DNA of 64,000 nucleotides from Bryopsis sp. KO-2023 (Eukaryota; Chlorophyta; Ulvophyceae; Bryopsidales; Bryopsidaceae): assembly GCA_030272585.1 (NCBI GenBank), contig BSYQ01000009.1:3162001-3226000 (forward strand). Reading direction: 5' to 3'. A program made the position numbers and the translations under genes. Of this stretch, positions 57,544 through 64,000 are shown in pieces (the stretch's first letter is position 1; each line of letters begins with the position of its first letter). The notes under the pieces are model-generated. The model did no database searches and was not told where the DNA came from. It saw only the letters and a program-made list of their open reading frames with translations.

Positions 57544-58540
57544 TTTCTCGATCTAGCAGTGAAAGATTTACTTCTCAAAGAAAAAAAAGAGGGGGTTGCC
57601 TCCTTGGCTTGGTTTAGCCCCCCGAAAAACTGGTGTCAAATCTATGATTTAGATGATGCCCAGATTGGTGCATTCTTTCTTTTCAGACTACTGGGACGAT
57701 AAAAAAAATTGCGTCGTTTCTTGTTTATTGTCTGAACGTGATTCTGAAGAAATGAAAATTCTGGATTGCCTGGGTGACCTCTCAAAGAATTCCACACATT
57801 GTTCAACTTTGAAGGGATTCCCCCCCCCCAACTAGACTGACATCCACACTCTGCCTTCATCTCAAAATGAATTTTTTTTATTCATTTTGCAGTTTATGTA
57901 GTTGGGGACACACTTTCTGACGACTTGAGACTTGACGTCCAGAAAAGAGGGCCAAAATACAAAGACGTCAGAACGAACCTCGTCCGTGACTATCGGAAAT
58001 GCGATGCTATCCCCCATTTGCATCGTGCCGTGCCTTCTTGCGGCAAAAGCCCGTGTTTTTTCCACGCTGTGTCCAAAATCGTCAGAACAGGAAATGGGGA
58101 GGGAATCGATTCATGCTTTTGATGGATTTTGAGATATCCTCGATCGTGTTTTGGTCGATTGTTGTTGGCATGGCGTTGGTTGTGGGTTGTGGGTTGTGGG
58201 TTGAGACGTTGGGACTCTGCTGACGATTGGGGCATTTCTTTCTGAAATAAACCTCAGCAAGAAATTAGGGATTTCAACCCGAAAAACAAAACCAACACAG
58301 AAAACCCTGTGCTTGGCACAGCACCACGAAAGACAACCCAATTCAGCATCCCTGAATTTCAAAAAGATTAAAAGATCCCACCATGGCCGTTTCAAGTCCC
58401 CTTGAAAAATTATTCCTACCCGTCTTGTCATCCTTTCGCAGTGATTATGTAACGCAGACGATTTAGAATGGGCATGTGCAGAAAAGCAACAAAGCTGAGG
58501 AACGCGCGATTTTTTCGACCTCTGGGGGTTCGCAAGAAAG
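57544..58540. promoter_or_regulatory. Divergent promoter region, kinesin-like gene / FMN hydrolase-riboflavin kinase
   Basis: About 1.0 kb separates the two start codons. A small tandem repeat of TTGTGGG (3.5 copies, 58178-58203) occurs in the middle. No coding segment is supported; frames on both strands here are short and overlapping. Confidence 0.45.
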
Positions 58541-61500
58541 ATGGAAAATTCAAGAGAGAAGGCACAACCCATTTCGCACGTCATATGGGATCTCGATGGA
58601 ACCATCCTCGACTCAGGTTGGGGGAGGGGGGGAATTTTTAGACTCACCCAATTCACAGCAGATGAAGTGTCGAAAATGATCCCCAAAAAAAGAAGTCTAA
58701 ATATATGAAGTGTATCTATTCGGTTTTCTATAGCTTGCAGAAAAATCGTGGATTTTTTATTCCTCCGAGATGAACGATAGTTCTGTGAAATCTGCAAGGC
58801 ATCATATTTTTTCTTGTTTCATATTTAGAAAGCAAGGCTCAGAGAGAGTTTTTTTTGGGGGTTTTCTTAAAGCAAATTGAAGTTTGATATCTACTCTTTG
58901 GTGTTCATTTTGAAATTCTTTGCCTCCTTTCATCCAATCCCCCTCGATTCCAATTCGAAATTCAATTTTACGGTGAATTTTTCTGGTTCAGAGGGAATGT
59001 TTTTGGAAGCCATGGTTGAGATCGCCTCCAAGTATGGCAAGACGCTCACCCCAGACATTGAAGGAATGATAACTGGAGTGAGGCCGTTGGATGCTTGGGC
59101 CAACATCGCGAAGCGATTAGAAATCGATGAAACTCCAGAGGCGCTCTATGCACAATCGGAAGGATTGCTGAGCGAAAGGTTAGTTGTAAGAGAATGAACC
59201 ATTCTTTCATGAGTTGAAGCCCAGAAATTTCAACTTATCCAACAGAACGTACTCAGTCGCCCCACATTTGCTTGGACGTTGAACCAGAAGATACACAACG
59301 GCCAGACATTGCTCATAAAACCCGAGCTCCGGATGCTCTGTACCTTGAAATTGATTCTGCTGCTATAATTCTGTTTGTATCTTTTTTGTCCCTCCCATGA
59401 TCAGATGGAAAAATAGTCGGCTGATGCCAGGGGCCCTCAGGATTTTGGAACATTTCAAATCGTGTGGAATTCCTCAAGCTCTGGCCACCAGCACATACAG
59501 ATGCAATGTGCCGAAGAAAATGATCGGACGAGAGAGCTTGATGTCCATGTTCCAAGCAACGGTGTGTGGGGATGAGGTGCCTAACGGAAAGCCAAGTCCT
59601 GATATATTCTTGTCGACGGCTGAGAAGCTTGGAGCCGATCCCAAAAATTGCCTGGTGTTTGAAGATGCTCCAGCAGGGGCCAAGGTACCAAAAGGAATCT
59701 ATTTATATATACAATATGCCTCCCAGACACAGAAAAATGGGAATGGCCATGTACAAAAGTTGATAAACAAAAATCATAGGTGCTGGGGGCACTCGGCTGA
59801 GATGTTGTGTTGAAATTATGTTGTTGTTTTTTCTTTTCTTTCGTTTCGTTTCTTTTTTTTTTTTTTCTTTGGAAGTGAGCTGAGGAAAGGGCCAGACCTC
59901 CAGTGAACGAGAAGAAAAACAACAGCAACAAAATAATGACCATCTTGATTAATTTCTCTTTTGAAATTAAAAGCAAGCATCTCGTGTTTTTGATTTTGCT
60001 TTTGCTTTTTTTTGTTGAAAAGGCTGGCGTGGCGGCTGGAATGCGTGTCGCGGTGATTCCATCGCTGACAGACATAGAGGCTTACCCGCCGGTGGAGCCC
60101 GGATGTTCTGTGGGCATCCTAACCAGGCTGGCATCTCTGCTGGATTTCAAGCCGTCCGAATTTGGGATGCCCCCTTTGACCGACTTTGTCTGTGGCTCCG
60201 TTCCTGTGACCCCCACCCTGTGCATGAAAGGCACCGTGGTGAAAGGCTTCGGACGAGGATCCAAGGTTGGTGGTGAAAAAACCCAAATTGCTGATTTTGT
60301 GATCGTTGTGCTTTCTTTGTTTGGTGGATGCTTTTCTTTTTATGTAATGGTGATCTTTCAATTTGTTCTGACAAGAATTTCCAATGTGGTGCCTTAGAAG
60401 AAAAAGGGGAAGGGGGGGGGGTTGGGTGGTTGAGAATCCTCCTTTTTGCCTTTTGTCAATTCTCAATAATTTATGGCTTTCCATGTCTTACACGACGATT
60501 TATTTGACCGGAAAATAGGTTTTGTTGCTGATAGATAAATTGCTCCTTTTCTGGATTCCCGGAAAAGAAAAAAAACCCTCCTTTGTCTGTCCTTTACCTT
60601 TTTTTTCCCTGATCAGAAAGGAGGAAAATATCTGGACTCCACACAGACACGCCTTGGGGGATTTCAATAAAATATTTTATTCCCGATTTTGTTTGAAAGT
60701 TGCTTTAAGGAGCTCGGAATTCCGACAGCCAATCTGGACAGCAAATCGATCGCCGCCGCTCTTGCGAAAACTGTCACAGGAATATATCTGGGTGAGAGTC
60801 CAATTGTGACTGCATCGTTCCAGTCAGGGTTCTTTCAGTTGTTTTCTTGATGGTTCTGTTTTTTTTGTTTTTTTTTTGGGGGGGGGGGAGGTGTATGAAG
60901 CATGGTATGTTGAATTTCTTGGCATAAGTCTGTTTTGTGTTTGGAATGTGCCCTGTGCCTGTGTGTTCAATTTTCCTGCATTATTTCATGACTTGCTTGA
61001 TGTTTTTTTCTTTTTCAGGATGGGCTAGCGTAGGGAGCTCCACAGAGGTGCACAAAATGGTGATGAGCATCGGATGGAACCCCTTTTATAAAAATGAAAA
61101 AAAAACTGCTGAGCCCTGGCTATTGCACACGTTTGAGGAGGTAGGCCCGTTTCTGTATTCGTGTATGGTTTTTTGCACTCCAAACCCCCACCCCCCTAAA
61201 AAAAAAAAAAGAAAAAAAATGTCGACTGGTCACCGGCAAAGCCGGGTTTTGGGGGGTTCTGTAGTAAATGTTCAGAGACAAAGGCAAAAAATGGAGCATC
61301 TCATGAACAAATAATTCAAGAGCTGAAGTTTTTCCACACAGGGGCCGGGTGCAGTTGGATTTGATTTTTTTTTGGTGTGCGTCTGTTTTTTTTTCAGGAT
61401 TTCTATGGAGAAGAGCTCCGCCTTGCTGTCTGTGGCTACATTCGACCGGAATCCAATTTCAACTCCCTGGAGGACCTCATTGCTCGAATTCACAAAGATG

Positions 61501-61574
61501 GTGATATCGCCAGCGAAGCCCTTGATCAAGAATCAATGAATTCACTGAAAGATCTACCATTCCTGAAGCCATAG
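58541..61574 (+). CDS. Bifunctional FMN hydrolase (HAD) / riboflavin kinase
   Basis: Seven exons (58541-58616, 58992-59178, 59405-59684, 60023-60265, 60710-60791, 61019-61140, 61398-61574), all in phase, give 388 residues. The N-terminal HAD phosphatase has motif I DLDGTILDS (nucleophile Asp17, Asp19), motif II ATSTYR, and the Lys/Asp motifs NGKPSPD and VFEDAPAGAKAG. The C-terminal half is riboflavin kinase: KGTVVKGFGRGSKELG, the Mg-ATP PTAN motif (267-270), TGIYLGWASV, SIGWNPFY and EELRLAVCGYIRPE. The fused enzyme makes FMN from riboflavin and ATP and can hydrolyse FMN back, so it sets flavin cofactor levels. This domain order is known from plants (AtFMN/FHy) and green algae. No transit peptide is evident, so a cytosolic location is likely. 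It terminates at TAG. Confidence 0.95.
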
Positions 61575-62166
61575 GGGAAAAGAAAAGAAAAAAAAGAAAC
61601 AAGACAGAAAAGGGCCTCTATGTTTTGTGTGTCCAGGAGCAGAAGAACAAAAATCCCGACAGAGCAAAAAAACATGTGTTTTCGGTCAGGACGTGATGGA
61701 GGTTTTTCTGGTATCCTCTCGTGAGTGTGATTTTTCCCTTTTTTTGGGGGGGTTGAGGGAGTCTTTTCGAAAGAAGGATTCCAAAGTGTTGTTTTCCGTG
61801 GAGAGGAAAAAAAAAAAACGAAAAGGGATGATGCACCAATGTTAAGAAGAATAGCAATTGAAGAGCTTCGAAGGGTTTGCCGCTGGGTTTCTTTTTGTTG
61901 TTTTAAATTCTCCCAGAAATTTATTCAAAAAGACTTGGCACACAGCATTTGAAAGCTTCAGGCTTAGATGCTCTCCAGCTGCCACATCCATGCAGAACCA
62001 TTTCCAATCATTGCACCCGTTTCATTCGGGACGGCCATCTCCTCTCACATCCCAGATATTGCTTGATCCAAGAAAACGTTTTTAAAAACTTCATCGCCAT
62101 AAATTTGGATCACTTTCCTCTGACATCCAGTCACTGAGCTGCAACGCCAACTTGGAGCGCGCGCAA
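61575..62166. other. Short spacer between riboflavin kinase and the OPR-like gene
   Basis: The spacer holds the 3' UTR of the upstream gene and the promoter of the downstream gene. No additional gene is supported. Confidence 0.5.
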
Positions 62167-64000
62167 ATGCGCCCTCTCGCTGGCCGCCTTTCTCTCGACC
62201 GTTTGTCCTGGAAAACGTTAACTTGGTGGTGTTATCGGTTTCAACGTAAGGTGTGGTTTTCTTTAGCCCTGTGCTAACCATGAAGATTGCATTTCGAATG
62301 GTGGAGGCACTCCAAATCGTTACCCCCCCCCCCAAAAAAAAAAAATGGAATCCAATAAACCAGCAGCTACAACTGCCCACTTTTGGTTGATGAAGGATCA
62401 TGGATAACAGAAAATTATGTGATCACAGATGAAAAATGGAACAGAGGCTTCCATGGGTGCATGCTGGACCTGGCTGGGATCGATTTTGAAACGAAAAACT
62501 GGAGAAGGTCTGCGGTGGCGAGCCAACTGGTAAAGTTACTGTGGATGTGTAGCTAATGCAACTGATGCCATACCAAAAAGGAAAAAAAGAGCCTCTCATG
62601 GATGATCAACTGTAGTATTTTTGCCTAGAAATATACCATATCTTGTAGTTTTGTCTGCTGAATTTCGATGGATCTCACTATGATTGAATATCGTTATGCT
62701 TTTGCTAGAGCACTAGTATTAGACTTTGCTTAATTTAGAAATTATCGCATTCCTGTTTGGATCCTGATCATTGGATATTGTGCTCAGGGTCAGGAACCCT
62801 CATCGTGTCGGCATGTACATTCTTTGCCCAAACTTTCAGGCGACAGGAAAAAACTGCCCAGAAATACTGACCCAGTGGTGTCAGCTTTCAAAAGCCTGAT
62901 TCAGGACACCGATCCCAAAATGTGGTTCAGCGACGTATGGGATGATTCGGTGATCGATCGATGGAACAATTGCAAAGAGTTTGCTTTGGCCAGCATGGAC
63001 ACGGCCCTGTCGTTTCGAGTGGCAAATCTTATCTGTTGTTGCAAGCAATGCCGACGAATCGATGTCTGTCTGCTGGACGAAGTGATGGCGGCCGCCATGA
63101 ACAATGAGAAAATCATGTTGGATTTCGCTCCGATCGGGATCGGCATATGCATTCAATCAGTGGGAATGTTGGCTCGTCTAGCTCGGGCCAACAAAGACGC
63201 TCGGGCGAAGTTTTTCGATGGCAGGGGAAAGGATTTCGTTCTGGCTTTGCTGGTCGAATGCAAGCAGAGGGGCTTGTGGACCCATGAGGATTGCTCCCCC
63301 AGAATTCTAGCCAGCGTGATGCATGGGTTGGGGCTTTTGTTTGGGAAATCGCCGTTGAATTCGGGGGGTCGGCGGGCCGAAGTGCTGGAGGCCGCCGGCT
63401 GCATCGCAGAGGAATTCTGTAGACAAAAAAACACCTTTCGAGTGACATCGCACGATGTTGCCAATATTCTGTATGGGTGCGAAGTGTTGGGATTTGACGA
63501 CAAACGTTTGACTTCGAAAGCTTGCCGAATTTTGGTTAGAAGGCTTGATTTCGGTGACAAAATCAATCCTCAAATTTTGTCGAATGTGTTGTGGGCGTTG
63601 GGGAAAACGGGGTTCGACGACAAATCGGTGCTGTCTAGGTTGGGTCGAGAAGTAAACAAGAAGAGCGAATTGGCAGGCTTTTCCGAGCAGTCTTTGGCCA
63701 ACATCGTGTATGCATACGGATTGCTTGAGTTTGACGATTTTCACTCGATGGATGGCCTTTTGAACGAAATTATCGAGCCGCATCGACTGCGAGAATTCAA
63801 CCAGCAAGAGTTGAGCAACATCGTTTATGGGTTGGGTAAAGTGGGTTATTCCAACGATTCATTGATGGGGCAGCTGTGTGCGGAAATCATCAAAGAGCAT
63901 CGGCTGGCGATTTTTTCTCAGCAGGGTATGGCAAACATCATGTATGGATTGGGGAAGGCCAAATTTTTTGACCGAAACGTGTGGGTAAAGCTCATGAATG
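62167..64000 (+). CDS. Organelle-targeted OPR/RAP-like repeat protein (3' end beyond window)
   Basis: Exons 62167-62245, 62429-62529 and 62788 to beyond 64000 agree in phase (1, then 0). The N-terminus MRPLAGRLSLDRLSWKTL is Arg/Ser/Leu-rich and lacks acids apart from one Asp, consistent with mitochondrial or plastid import. The large exon carries helical repeats of about 37-40 residues, each with a signature like ANILYGCEVLGF, SNVLWALGKTGF, ANIVYAYGLLEF, SNIVYGLGKVGY and ANIMYGLGKAKF. Such (A/S)N-x-x-(Y/W)-(A/G)-x-(G) repeats are typical of octotricopeptide (OPR) proteins such as Tbc2, and of related RAP/FASTK-like organelle RNA factors. They bind specific organellar transcripts to stabilise, splice or translate them. 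The protein runs off the window, so the C-terminal domain (for example RAP) is not visible. The first two exons are inferred from phase and splice sites only. Confidence 0.8.

Overview
The window is nuclear DNA of a eukaryotic microalga. Fifteen protein-coding genes can be modelled, most split by many GT-AG introns (86 modelled). Introns and spacers are T/A-rich with long homopolymers. The organism is probably a flagellated member of the green lineage. The evidence is an AP2-domain transcription factor, a fused FMN phosphatase/riboflavin kinase (a plant and green-algal arrangement), plastid or organelle targeting peptides, OPR-like organelle RNA-binding repeats, an enkurin-domain ciliary protein, and a kinesin-like protein resembling CCDC78. 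The genus cannot be fixed from sequence alone. The standard code is used: of 14 complete genes, 11 end in TGA, two in TAG and one in TAA.

Layout, left to right: a plastid-targeted acidic protein (+, 277-1786); an aquaglyceroporin-like channel with a giant central loop (+, 3179-5226); an enkurin/ENKD1-like protein (-, 6940-9558); an isopenicillin-N-epimerase-like class V aminotransferase with a frameshift and an in-frame TAG (-, 10678-14796); a small secreted Tyr/His/Lys/Arg-rich peptide (+, 15942-17122); an ELO fatty-acid elongase (-, 18519-20756) divergent from an RlmN-type radical-SAM methyltransferase (+, 21077-23894); a 1070-residue AP2 factor (-, 26095-30490); a 3.6-kb gene-poor stretch with a compact MITE; a CodA-type cytosine deaminase (-, 34108-37515) divergent from VPS18 (+, 38071-44648); a ZUFSP-family peptidase with a ZZ-finger insertion (+, 45577-49224); a cyclophilin (+, 50468-51756); a degenerate kinesin/CCDC78-like coiled-coil protein (-, 52402-57543); the FMN hydrolase/riboflavin kinase (+, 58541-61574); and an organelle-targeted OPR-like protein running off the right end (+, from 62167).

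The genes do not form an operon-like pathway; this is ordinary gene-dense algal chromosome. The most unusual items are the ZUFSP protease with zinc fingers placed inside its catalytic domain, the unknown secreted cationic peptide, the aquaporin with a ~275-residue insertion, and the damaged but well conserved aminotransferase. Exon boundaries were derived by hand from splice-site and reading-phase agreement and have no transcript support.
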